NCBI GenBank assembly: GCA_001799695.1
Contig: MGTY01000053.1
Span: 19,940-83,939 of the forward strand
Direction: 5' to 3'
Source of the DNA: Elusimicrobia bacterium GWA2_69_24
GTDB taxonomy: Bacteria > Elusimicrobiota > Elusimicrobia > UBA1565
Length of the DNA stretch: 64,000 nt
Part shown: piece after piece, positions 38,366 through 45,750 of the stretch
Layout of the letters: each line of letters opens with the position of its first letter
Position numbering within the stretch: position 1 is the stretch's first letter
Notes under the pieces: model-generated
What the model saw: only the letters and a program-made list of their open reading frames with translations
What the model was told of the DNA's origin: nothing
Databases searched by the model: none
Made by a program: the position numbers and the translations under genes

Positions 38366-38892
38366 TCGCTCCGCAGCAGGCCCCAGCATTCCTGGTCGAC
38401 CCAGCGCCCGTTGAGCCGCCGGTCCGAGCGGAGGCACCCCTCGTAGCGCAGGCCGAGTTTCTTGAGCACCTTGCGGAAGGGCCGGTTGGCGGGGTCCAGG
38501 CGCGCGTGCACCCGGTGCAGTCCGGCGCGCCGGAAGGCGAACTCGATGGCCAGTCTCCCGGCCTCCACCGCGAAGCCGCGGTCCTGGCGGTCCGTCCGGA
38601 CCCAAGCCCCGAAGCGGCCCTGCGCGCGCTCGGCGTCCTCCATCCCCACCAGGGAGATCACCCCGGCCAGGCGCCCCGTCCGGTTCTCGAAGATCCCCCA
38701 CACCACGGCTGTCCGCGCCGCGGCACGCGCGGCCGCGTCCGCGATGAAGCGGCGCTCGTCCTCCGCGCCGCCCACGGCGGGGACCCAGCGCAGCCGCCGC
38801 TTCAACCCCTCGCGGGAGGAGCTGACCGCGTCGAACAGCGCCTCCGCGTCGGAGTCCGCCAGCGGGCGCAGGCCGACGCGGCGGCCTTCCAT
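38353..38892 (-). CDS. GNAT acetyltransferase (RimJ/RimL type)
   Basis: This 179-residue acetyltransferase starts with V-G-L-R-P-L-A-D-S-D-A-E and has the acetyl-CoA-binding strand-helix Q-D-R-G-F-A-V-E-A-G (family R/QxxGxA). It continues with R-V-H-A-R-L-D-P-A-N-R-P-F and L-G-L-R-Y-E-G, all hallmarks of RimJ/RimL-like N-terminal or small-molecule acetyltransferases. The gene directly follows the glycosyltransferase (stop and ATG adjacent). Substrate unknown. Confidence 0.9.
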   Translation of the reverse strand: MEGRRVGLRPLADSDAEALFDAVSSSREGLKRRLRWVPAVGGAEDERRFIADAAARAAARTAVVWGIFENRTGRLAGVISLVGMEDAERAQGRFGAWVRTDRQDRGFAVEAGRLAIEFAFRRAGLHRVHARLDPANRPFRKVLKKLGLRYEGCLRSDRRLNGRWVDQECWGLLRSEWKP

Positions 38893-40248
38893 CTACTTCG
38901 CCACCCCTTCCGGAATGAGGCCGAGGGCCTCGGACAGCAGCTTGGCGGCGGTGTCGGCGAAATCCATATGCCGGGCCGCCTCGCGGGCCGCCGTTCCCAT
39001 GCGCTTGAGCGCCGCCGGGTCCGCCAGCATCTCCTCCAGGGCACTCGCCAGGTTCCGGCTGCGGCGCGCCGAGGGCCAATAGGCGACCTTGCGGCCGTAG
39101 CCGGGGCGGAGGATCTCGTCGACGCCGTAATGGTCGCTGGCCAGCACCGGCAGCCCCGCCTGCATGGCCTCCACCAACGTGAGCCCGTAGCTCTCGTGTA
39201 TCGACGGGGAGACGAAAAGGTCCGCGAGACGGAAATAGGCCTGCTTCTCGAACGCCGAGAGGTAGCCGGGGAAGAAGACCCGGAACCGCCGCAGGCGCTC
39301 GGCGTCGGCCCGCACGCGCCGGCCGTAGGATTCTCCCCGCATGAAAGCCGTCTCCCCGCACACGAAGAGGCAGACGTCCGTGGCCCGGAACCGCGGGGAC
39401 GACTCCAGGCGGCGCAGGGCCTCGAGGAGCAGGTGTATGCCCTTCTCGGGGGAGATGCGGCTCATGGTCAGCACCACCCGGGAATCCGGCCGCAGCTGAT
39501 AGTGCTCCCGGAGCCGGGAGACCTCCAGCGCGACCTTCCCCTCGTCCACTTCCTCGCGCCAGCCGCCCCAGGGCAGGACCCGGGTGCGGAGGTGCAAAGG
39601 AGGCTTGGACCCGTTCTGGAGTATGCCGCGATAGCAGCGCAGGATGGTCTCCGCCATCTGCCGGGATGGGAGCACCATGAGGTCCGAGCTCTCCACGGCA
39701 TGGCGCTGCTTCACGAAGACGAGCCGCAGGATCTCCGGCAGGAGCCGGGCCAGACCCCAGCGCTCGAACTGCGAGAAGGCCCAGGTCCAGCGGTGGGGCG
39801 GCACGAGGTCGTTGAGATAGATCCGGCTGAAATACTCGACCACATCCACGTGCCAGATGGAGACGACCTTGTAGCCGGCCTCCGCCAGCCGGTTGAAGTC
39901 CGGGCCTTCGGAGATGTCGTTGACCACCACGACCGTCCGGGCGGGGTCGAACACGTCGCGCCGGTCCAGGACGAAGCGGGTGGTCGCGGCTTCGAACTCC
40001 TGGCAGAAAGCCGCGTACCCGAACTCGGACAGCTTGGCCAGGTCGGGATCGCGCCCTTCCTGGGGGAGCCGCACATAATCCACTCCCGGGGCCGGATGGT
40101 GGGACCCGGCGCCGACCACGGTGAGGCGGCATTCCGGGGACTTGGCCCACTCCCGGACCAGTTGGAGTCCGACCATGGCGCCCCCCCCCAATGGAGTGCG
40201 GTCCATGGGGTAGCCGAGATGGCAGCCGATGAATACGAGGTGCCTCAT
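38893..40248 (-). CDS. GT4-type glycosyltransferase
   Basis: This 451-residue protein has an N-terminal acceptor-binding half with G-G-G-A-M-V-G-L near residue 22. The C-terminal Rossmann half has V-L-T-M-S-R-I-S-P-E-K-G and the donor-binding S-P-S-I-H-E-S-Y-G-L-T-L-V-E-A-M-Q-A-G-L-P-V, the EX7E motif of GT4 enzymes. It probably builds a cell-surface glycan. It is first in a minus-strand operon (GT4, GNAT, receiver, dehydrogenase, thiolase). A -10-like TAGAAT lies about 23 bases before the ATG on the minus strand. Confidence 0.9.
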   Translation of the reverse strand: MRHLVFIGCHLGYPMDRTPLGGGAMVGLQLVREWAKSPECRLTVVGAGSHHPAPGVDYVRLPQEGRDPDLAKLSEFGYAAFCQEFEAATTRFVLDRRDVFDPARTVVVVNDISEGPDFNRLAEAGYKVVSIWHVDVVEYFSRIYLNDLVPPHRWTWAFSQFERWGLARLLPEILRLVFVKQRHAVESSDLMVLPSRQMAETILRCYRGILQNGSKPPLHLRTRVLPWGGWREEVDEGKVALEVSRLREHYQLRPDSRVVLTMSRISPEKGIHLLLEALRRLESSPRFRATDVCLFVCGETAFMRGESYGRRVRADAERLRRFRVFFPGYLSAFEKQAYFRLADLFVSPSIHESYGLTLVEAMQAGLPVLASDHYGVDEILRPGYGRKVAYWPSARRSRNLASALEEMLADPAALKRMGTAAREAARHMDFADTAAKLLSEALGLIPEGVAK

Positions 40249-40367
40249 AGTGACGCCCTGGGGACGATTCTACGAATTTTACGGGCTCTTGGTCCCATGC
40301 GGGAGAGGGGTCCAAAATCCGCGCCCCCGGCTCCCCTTAGGCCCAAGTCGTGGGCGGCGCCGCCTGC

Positions 40368-40373
40368 TATGCT
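40368..40373 (+). promoter_or_regulatory. -10 box of the CPBP-HtrA gene
   Basis: TATGCT ends 7 bases before the GTG at 40381 and no Shine-Dalgarno sequence precedes it. The ATG that lies within this box (40369) is in frame but would be upstream of the transcript start, so GTG is the likelier start. No convincing -35 box is visible. Confidence 0.45.
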
Positions 40374-40380
40374 AGATGTC

Positions 40381-42912
40381 GTGAAACGGTCCCTAGCGCT
40401 CCTGCTGGCCCTGGCCCTGAACGCCGACCCCGTCCTGCGCGCCGCGGCGGCCGCGGGGCAGATCGCCCAGGTGAAGGTCCAGTCCGGGCAGGTCAATCTC
40501 CCGGCGTACGGCGTCTCCCTCCTGGCCCCGGCCGGGCTGGACTCCGGCAGCCTCGGCTCATCGGTCTCCCTGACCCCGGCTCTGCCCGGTGTCGACAGCG
40601 TCCGGGTCCAAACCGGGGCCGGCGCGTCCCCGGTCCTGCCGGGACCCGCGGCCCCGGCCGCTTTCGCCGTCGCCCCGCGGCTATCGGCCGCGGCCCCGGA
40701 CCTCCCGGCCGCGGCGCCGGGCATCTCGGCCGTATCCGGGAAGTCTCCATCCGGGGAGACCCCGGCGGTCACTGCTCTGCGGGACACGGTCCAGGCGGGC
40801 ATCGTCCCGCAGGGGCAGTCTCAGGCCCTGGACACCCGGACCTTCACGGCCGGCATGTCCAGCCTCTTCGACGGGACGCGCACGCGGGCCGGCGCCGACC
40901 CGGTCCAGGAGCCCGCCCCCGTCCCGGCCGCTTCCGGCACCCGCCTCTCGAAATGGGCGCTCCTGCGCGCCCGGTTCGGCCGCGCGGAGTTCTCCCCCGA
41001 CGACTACGGCGGCCCTCCCGCCTTGAAAGCCGCGCAGTCCGGCCCCGGGACCCGCTGGGGCCGCATCCTCGCGGGGCTCAAGACGAACGGCGGCTACGGC
41101 CTCAAGTGGGGCCTCAACATGATCGGCATCGCGGCCCTCCTCGACACCGTGGTCCGTCCCGTCCTGCAGGCCCTCCCCTGGCAGACCTTCATCCCTGGAG
41201 GACTGCTCGCGGGTTTCGGGCGGATCGAACTCCTCACCAGCCTCGGGGCCGCGGGCATCGTGGGTGCGCTCGCCGCGTCGCCTGTGCACTTCCTCTTGCT
41301 GACCCTGCCGCGGCTGGTGCTCTTCGAGGAGCTGCACTACCGCCTGCTCGCCTTCGGCCTCGCTTTCGTGGGCCTCGCGGCCCTGCGGCCCGTCGCCCGC
41401 CGCGCCGCCGCGGTCCTCGACGAGGTCCCGGACCTCTTCGGCCTGCGCTCGGCGGGCCAGAAGGTCTTGCGGGGGATCGGCGCCGTCTCCGGGAAAGCCT
41501 ACTCCATCGCGGCCTCCATGGCCTCGTTCGCCTTCGCGACCGCCCACTTCGCGGCCTGGGGCATCCACCCCTACGTCTTCGTGTTCAACGCGGTCATGGG
41601 CCTGGCCCTCGCGCACGCGGCCTACCGGAGCCGCTCCCTCACCGCCCCCTTCGTCGCCCACCTCGTCTTCAACATCATCGCGATCTCGGCCGGCTATATG
41701 GCGCCCATGCACCTGCTCCCGCTCGCCGCTGCCGCAGTCTCCGCCGCCGTGACCCTGGCCGGCGCGGGCTTCCTCGTGACGAACTACCTCTCTTACCGCC
41801 GCCAGGCGGCCCAGGGCGGCGGCTGGCGGCGCTGGGTGACCATCGGGCTCATACTCTCCACTTTGGCCGGGGCCATGACCGCGTCCCTCCCCGGCGGCGC
41901 GCTCGATCCGGACCCTCAGCAGCCCCGGATCGTCCTCGTCGAGAAGCCGGGGACCCTGACCAACCCCGCGGTGCCGGTCCTCCTGGTTCCCGCGGGCTCT
42001 CCCGCCGCCCCGGCCGCGGCCAAGCCGGCGCTCTCCGCCGAACAGGTCGTCCGCGCTGTGAAGCCCGCCGTGGTCCAGATCCTCACCGCCCGCGGCTCCA
42101 TGGGCTCCGGCTTCATCGTACGCGCCGACGGACTCCTGGTCACCAACGCCCACGTGGTGGACGGCCCGGGTCCGGCCGTGGGCCGGACCGTGATGGTCCG
42201 CTTCGCCAACGGCGTGCAGGGGCCCGCGATCGTCGTCGCCTGCAACGCCGCCAAGGACATCGCCCTGCTCCAGCTGCCGCCCAACCCCGCGGGCTGGCCG
42301 ACCGTGGCCATCGGCGACAGCCGGGCCCTCTCCGAGGGCGAGCCGATCCTGGCCATCGGCTATCCCCTGGGCATGCCCTTCTCGGTCAGCCGCGGCATCG
42401 TGAGCGGCCTCGGCCTGCGCGGCAACGGCTACGTGACCTACATCCAGCACGACGCCGCGGTCAACCCAGGGAACTCCGGCGGGCCGCTCTTCAACCAGCG
42501 CGGCGAGGTCGTGGGGATCAACGCCATGATCAAGTCGCAGGGCGGCGGCTTCGACGGCATCTCCCTCGCCATCGCCTCGGCCGACCTCCAGAAGGCCGTC
42601 GCCCGGTACGTCTCCCTCGGGACCATCTCGAATCCGTGGCTGGGCGCGGTGTTCTACCCCGCGGACCCGGGCCTCGGGTCCGGGCCGCGAGTGGAGGCCG
42701 TGCGCCCGGGCTCGCCGGCCGCCCTGGCGGGCCTGCGGGCCGGCGACACGGTCGTCGCCGTGGACGGGCTGCCTCTGCCCGGCGAGCCGGCCCAGGACCT
42801 CGTCATCCTGGGGGCGCTCCTCCGCGAGAAAGCCCCCCAGGACACGGTCGTGCTCCAGGTCCAGCGGGGCCGCGGCACCCTCACGCTCACCATCACCCTC
42901 GGCGCGCGCTAG
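40381..42912 (+). CDS. CPBP intramembrane protease fused to HtrA-type serine protease and PDZ
   Basis: This 843-residue protein has a signal peptide or first membrane helix, then an Ala/Pro-rich region of about 190 residues. A CPBP (Abi/CAAX-type) membrane protease domain has E316-E317-x-x-x-R321, F-A-T-A-H389 and H427-x-x-x-N431. A helix at about 490 leads to a trypsin-like HtrA domain with H591 (T-N-A-H-V-V), D626 (K-D-I-A-L-L) and S699 (G-N-S-G-G-P-L). A PDZ domain (about 755-843) has V-R-P-G-S-P-A-A-L-A-G-L-R-A-G-D. Both active sites look complete. A two-step membrane-plus-periplasm proteolytic role is inferred. Confidence 0.9.
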   Translation: MKRSLALLLALALNADPVLRAAAAAGQIAQVKVQSGQVNLPAYGVSLLAPAGLDSGSLGSSVSLTPALPGVDSVRVQTGAGASPVLPGPAAPAAFAVAPRLSAAAPDLPAAAPGISAVSGKSPSGETPAVTALRDTVQAGIVPQGQSQALDTRTFTAGMSSLFDGTRTRAGADPVQEPAPVPAASGTRLSKWALLRARFGRAEFSPDDYGGPPALKAAQSGPGTRWGRILAGLKTNGGYGLKWGLNMIGIAALLDTVVRPVLQALPWQTFIPGGLLAGFGRIELLTSLGAAGIVGALAASPVHFLLLTLPRLVLFEELHYRLLAFGLAFVGLAALRPVARRAAAVLDEVPDLFGLRSAGQKVLRGIGAVSGKAYSIAASMASFAFATAHFAAWGIHPYVFVFNAVMGLALAHAAYRSRSLTAPFVAHLVFNIIAISAGYMAPMHLLPLAAAAVSAAVTLAGAGFLVTNYLSYRRQAAQGGGWRRWVTIGLILSTLAGAMTASLPGGALDPDPQQPRIVLVEKPGTLTNPAVPVLLVPAGSPAAPAAAKPALSAEQVVRAVKPAVVQILTARGSMGSGFIVRADGLLVTNAHVVDGPGPAVGRTVMVRFANGVQGPAIVVACNAAKDIALLQLPPNPAGWPTVAIGDSRALSEGEPILAIGYPLGMPFSVSRGIVSGLGLRGNGYVTYIQHDAAVNPGNSGGPLFNQRGEVVGINAMIKSQGGGFDGISLAIASADLQKAVARYVSLGTISNPWLGAVFYPADPGLGSGPRVEAVRPGSPAALAGLRAGDTVVAVDGLPLPGEPAQDLVILGALLREKAPQDTVVLQVQRGRGTLTLTITLGAR

Positions 42913-42938
42913 ACGGCCCCCTCTATTTGGGGTAGAAT
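42910..42938 (+). promoter_or_regulatory. Promoter of the second thiolase
   Basis: TAGACG (42910-42915, overlapping the stop codon of the protease gene) and TAGAAT (42933-42938) are 17 bases apart. The -10 box ends 7 bases before the ATG, giving a leaderless message. Confidence 0.55.
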
Positions 42939-42945
42939 CGCGCCC

Positions 42946-44295
42946 ATGAAGGCACACTCAAAGACCATCGTCATCTGCGGCGGGGCGCGGACCCCCGTCG
43001 GGCACATCTCCCGCTCCCTGGCCGACATCGACGCCCCGAACCTCATGCAGCTCGCCGTCGAGGCGGCCATCGAGAAGACGCGTCTCCCGAAAGACGCCGT
43101 AGACGGCCTCTTCGCCGGCTGGGTCGCCCAGGACATCGTGGCGCCCAACCTCGCGCGCGTCGCGTCGCTGCGCTGCGGTTTTCCGGAGAAAGCGCACGCC
43201 ATGACGATGCAGTGCAACTGCATCTCCTCCGTCGAGGCGGTGGCCATGGCCGGCCGGGCCATCCTATGCGGCGAGGGAGACGTCTACGTCGCCGGGGGCG
43301 TCGAATCGATGTCCCGGATGCCGTATGAGATCGTGGGTTCCCGCGCCGAGAAGGAACTCCGCTCCATGGCGACCCTCAAGGCGAACTGGGCGACCCTCCT
43401 CGACCGGGAGACCATCACCGTCCACGATTCCATCGAGCAGGGCCTGACCGACCCCACCCGCGGCATCAACATGGCCGCGACGGCGGAGATCTGCGCGCAG
43501 ATGCACGGCATCTCCCGCCCGGCCCAGGACGAATACGCGCACCAGAGCTTCAAGCGCACCCTGGATGCCTGGGCGCGCGGCTTCTACGCCTCCCACGTGG
43601 CCGCGGTCCAGTGGAAGGGACAGACCCTGCTCGACAAGGACGAGTACCCGTTCCTGCGCGAGGACCTGGTGGCCAAGCCCCAGAAATTCGCCAAGGCCCC
43701 CACCCTGTTCGACGGCTCCTCCTACACCATCCGGGATTTCTACCGGGATTTCGGATCGCGCATGGACGGGAAGGCGTACGCGGAAGGAGTCCGCGGCACC
43801 GTATCCTTGTTCAACTCCTGCGGCCGTTCCGACGGCGCGGCGGCCGTGGTCGTGGCCTCCGAGGACCGCGCCAAGTCGCTGGGACTGCCCATCCTGGCCG
43901 AGATCCGGGGCTGGGGCTTCTACGGCAACGATCCGGCGTACATGGGCGTCTCCCCGGCCCTGGCCGCCCCCCTGGCGCTCGAGCGCTCCGGGATCGCGTT
44001 CTCGGACCTGGACCAGATCGAGCTCCACGAGCCCTTCGCGGCCACGGTGCTCGGCGTCTTCAAGCTGGGGAAGGAGCGCTTCGGCCACGACTGGGAGGGC
44101 AAGTACCGCGACGGCGCGCTCAACCCCAACGGAGGCTCCATCGCGCTCGGACATCCGCTCGGCGCCACCGGAGCGCGCCTGCTCCTCAACCTCCTCCACG
44201 CCCTGCGGGAGAACCCCAAAGGACGTTTCGGGATGCTCGCGGCCTGCGCCGGCGGCGGCATCGGCGGGGCCCTGGCGATCGAACGCCGGGACTGA
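42946..44295 (+). CDS. Thiolase / acetyl-CoA acetyltransferase
   Basis: This 449-residue thiolase has nucleophile C92 in C-N-C-I-S-S-V-E-A-V, H403 in S-I-A-L-G-H-P-L-G and C434 in A-A-C-A-G-G-G-I-G-G. It is longer than the thiolase at 35.7-36.9 kb, with an extended segment near residues 130-250, and resembles FadI-like or long acetyl-CoA acetyltransferases. H-E-P-F replaces the more usual N-E-A-F. It stands alone under its own promoter, facing a secreted-protein gene whose stop is 3 bases away. Confidence 0.9.
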   Translation: MKAHSKTIVICGGARTPVGHISRSLADIDAPNLMQLAVEAAIEKTRLPKDAVDGLFAGWVAQDIVAPNLARVASLRCGFPEKAHAMTMQCNCISSVEAVAMAGRAILCGEGDVYVAGGVESMSRMPYEIVGSRAEKELRSMATLKANWATLLDRETITVHDSIEQGLTDPTRGINMAATAEICAQMHGISRPAQDEYAHQSFKRTLDAWARGFYASHVAAVQWKGQTLLDKDEYPFLREDLVAKPQKFAKAPTLFDGSSYTIRDFYRDFGSRMDGKAYAEGVRGTVSLFNSCGRSDGAAAVVVASEDRAKSLGLPILAEIRGWGFYGNDPAYMGVSPALAAPLALERSGIAFSDLDQIELHEPFAATVLGVFKLGKERFGHDWEGKYRDGALNPNGGSIALGHPLGATGARLLLNLLHALRENPKGRFGMLAACAGGGIGGALAIERRD

Positions 44296-44298
44296 GGC

Positions 44299-44946
44299 CT
44301 AACGGCAGGCGGGCTGCATGCCGATGCCGAAGAAGGAAGTCCCCGTGGTCTTCTCGCGCCCCTGCCGGTAGAGGCCGACCAGCGCCCATAAGGGGTCGTT
44401 GCCGTTGAGCAGAAGGTGCCGCTCGGCGAGCTGTCCCTTCTTCACGGGCGGGACCTCGACGATCTGGAGCGAGAACTCCGCCTGGAGTTCGCACTCCGAG
44501 CACTTCGTCTTGTCCATGAGGAAGCCTTCCTCGTCGTGGGTGATCTCCGCGAACCCCATCTGACCCATGAGCTTGAGGAACTGCGCGGACTCGCGCTTCA
44601 CCTCGCAGGTCGCCGTCTCCTCCACCCCCAGGCGGCGCAGGGGCGGCTTCTGCCTGCCTTCATTGATCTTCTTGAGCGTCAGGAGCTCGGTGCGCTTGAC
44701 GCGGTATTTCTCGCGCAGGCGGACGGGCAGGGTGGCGGGGTCTACGGCCATGAAGGGCGGGACCGCTTCGGGAGGCAGCTCCGATGTGGGCCGCGCCAGG
44801 AAGGTCTCCACCAGATTTATCGTATCCGCGTCCGCGGTACCCAGGTCCGCGGGCGCCGCGGCCTTGGCCTTCTTGGCCCAGGCCGGCCCGGCTCCCGACA
44901 AGCCCAGCAGGAGGGCGGCCAGCAGTACGCAAGAACCCCGGTTCAC
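44299..44946 (-). CDS. Secreted protein of unknown function
   Basis: This 215-residue protein has a signal peptide (about residues 1-24, ending G-P-A-W-A). The mature part has a basic helix region (R-E-K-Y-R-V-K-R-T-E-L-L-T-L-K-K) and a C-x-x-C-like pair (K-C-S-E-C-E). The C-terminus includes L-L-N-G-N-D-P-L-W-A-L-V-G-L-Y-R-Q-G. I do not recognise the family. The GTG start is chosen because a perfect TATAAT -10 box ends 6 bases before it and because it gives a good signal peptide; a longer frame extends over the divergent gene and is not real. Confidence 0.75.
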   Translation of the reverse strand: MNRGSCVLLAALLLGLSGAGPAWAKKAKAAAPADLGTADADTINLVETFLARPTSELPPEAVPPFMAVDPATLPVRLREKYRVKRTELLTLKKINEGRQKPPLRRLGVEETATCEVKRESAQFLKLMGQMGFAEITHDEEGFLMDKTKCSECELQAEFSLQIVEVPPVKKGQLAERHLLLNGNDPLWALVGLYRQGREKTTGTSFFGIGMQPACR

Positions 44947-44952
44947 GATTTC

Positions 44953-44976
44953 ATTATAGGAGAGTTTTGCTATAAA
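44953..44976. promoter_or_regulatory. Divergent promoter pair
   Basis: Two -10 boxes stand back to back. TATAAT on the minus strand (44958-44953) serves the secreted protein (6 bases to GTG 44946). TATAAA on the plus strand (44971-44976) serves the chorismate mutase (10 bases to ATG 44987). The -35 regions must overlap, so the two genes may compete for polymerase. Neither has a Shine-Dalgarno sequence. Confidence 0.55.
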
Positions 44977-44986
44977 TATATGTCCC

Positions 44987-45289
44987 ATGAAGCCCCCTCG
45001 CCCGCTGAAGCCGTCGCTCATCGAGGACCGCCGGCGCATCGACGCGCTCGACCGGGCCCTCGTCCGCCTCCTGGCCCGGCGCACACGGATCTCCTGCCGC
45101 TTGGCCCGGCTCAAAGCCTCGCACGGCAAGGTCGCGCGGGACCCGGCCCGGGAGCGGGTCATCCTCGCCGGCAGGGCGGCGTGGGCCGAAGCCCGGGGAC
45201 TGGACCCGCGGCGCGCGGCCGCGGTCTTCCGGGCCGTCCTCGCGCTCGCCCGGGCCGCCCAGGCCCGCAGCCTCCGCCGGCAGGGCTGA
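44987..45289 (+). CDS. Chorismate mutase-like protein (AroQ class)
   Basis: This 100-residue all-helical protein fits a monofunctional AroQ-type chorismate mutase (chorismate to prephenate, phenylalanine/tyrosine pathway). It shows R-R-R-I-D-A-L-D-R-A-L-V-R-L-L-A-R-R, L-A-R-L-K, the D-P-A-R-E-R-V-I-L segment and a last helix with F-R-A-V-L. The Arg, Lys and Asp-x-x-Arg-Glu positions of the family appear to be present. No other aromatic amino-acid gene is nearby. Confidence 0.8.
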   Translation: MKPPRPLKPSLIEDRRRIDALDRALVRLLARRTRISCRLARLKASHGKVARDPARERVILAGRAAWAEARGLDPRRAAAVFRAVLALARAAQARSLRRQG

Positions 45290-45730
45290 CTACTTCCGGC
45301 CTTGGCTGGCAGTCCAATAATCGACGAAATACTGCGCGTACCGGTCCTCTTCGAAGACCTCCTTGAGGATGCCGGAGAAATCGGACAGGCTGACCATGCC
45401 CACCGGCCGCCCGTCCCGGGTGATGGGCACGTGCCGGAAGCGGCGCCGCGAGAGGATGTCGAACACCCTGGCCAAGGGCTCCGACGCCTCCACGGTCACC
45501 GGATCGGGGGTCATGAAACGGGAGACGGGAGCGGTGCGGACGTCCTCCTGCGGGCAGACCACCCGGTTGAGGAGGTCGCGCTCCGAGAAGATGCCCACGG
45601 CCCTCCCGGCTTCCGTCACCAGCACGCAGCCGATGTGCTTCTCCTTCATGAGCCGGGCCACGACCGCGACCGTCTCGGAGGGCCCCACGGACACGACCTC
45701 GCGCGCGAGGAGTTCGGCCAGATGTTCCAT
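45290..45730 (-). CDS. Tandem CBS-domain protein
   Basis: This 146-residue protein consists of two CBS motifs (about 8-63 and 72-127): V-A-R-L-M-K-E-K-H-I-G-C-V-L-V-T-E-A-G-R then G-I-F-S-E-R-D-L-L, and F-R-H-V-P-I-T-R-D-G-R-P-V-G-M-V-S-L-S-D. Such stand-alone CBS pairs bind adenosine nucleotides and regulate partners. The C-terminus has an aromatic, charged tail (Y-A-Q-Y-F-V-D-Y-W). ATG 45730 is preceded by AAGGGGA and by TATAAG 9 bases upstream. Confidence 0.9.
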   Translation of the reverse strand: MEHLAELLAREVVSVGPSETVAVVARLMKEKHIGCVLVTEAGRAVGIFSERDLLNRVVCPQEDVRTAPVSRFMTPDPVTVEASEPLARVFDILSRRRFRHVPITRDGRPVGMVSLSDFSGILKEVFEEDRYAQYFVDYWTASQGRK

Positions 45731-45750
45731 AGCGTTCCCCTTATAGCATT

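Noticed and set aside
38506-40368. Upstream extension of the CPBP-HtrA frame (and a long frame at 40350-42935)
   Set aside because: The extension is antisense to the GNAT and glycosyltransferase genes and lies before the promoter; the signal peptide begins at 40381.
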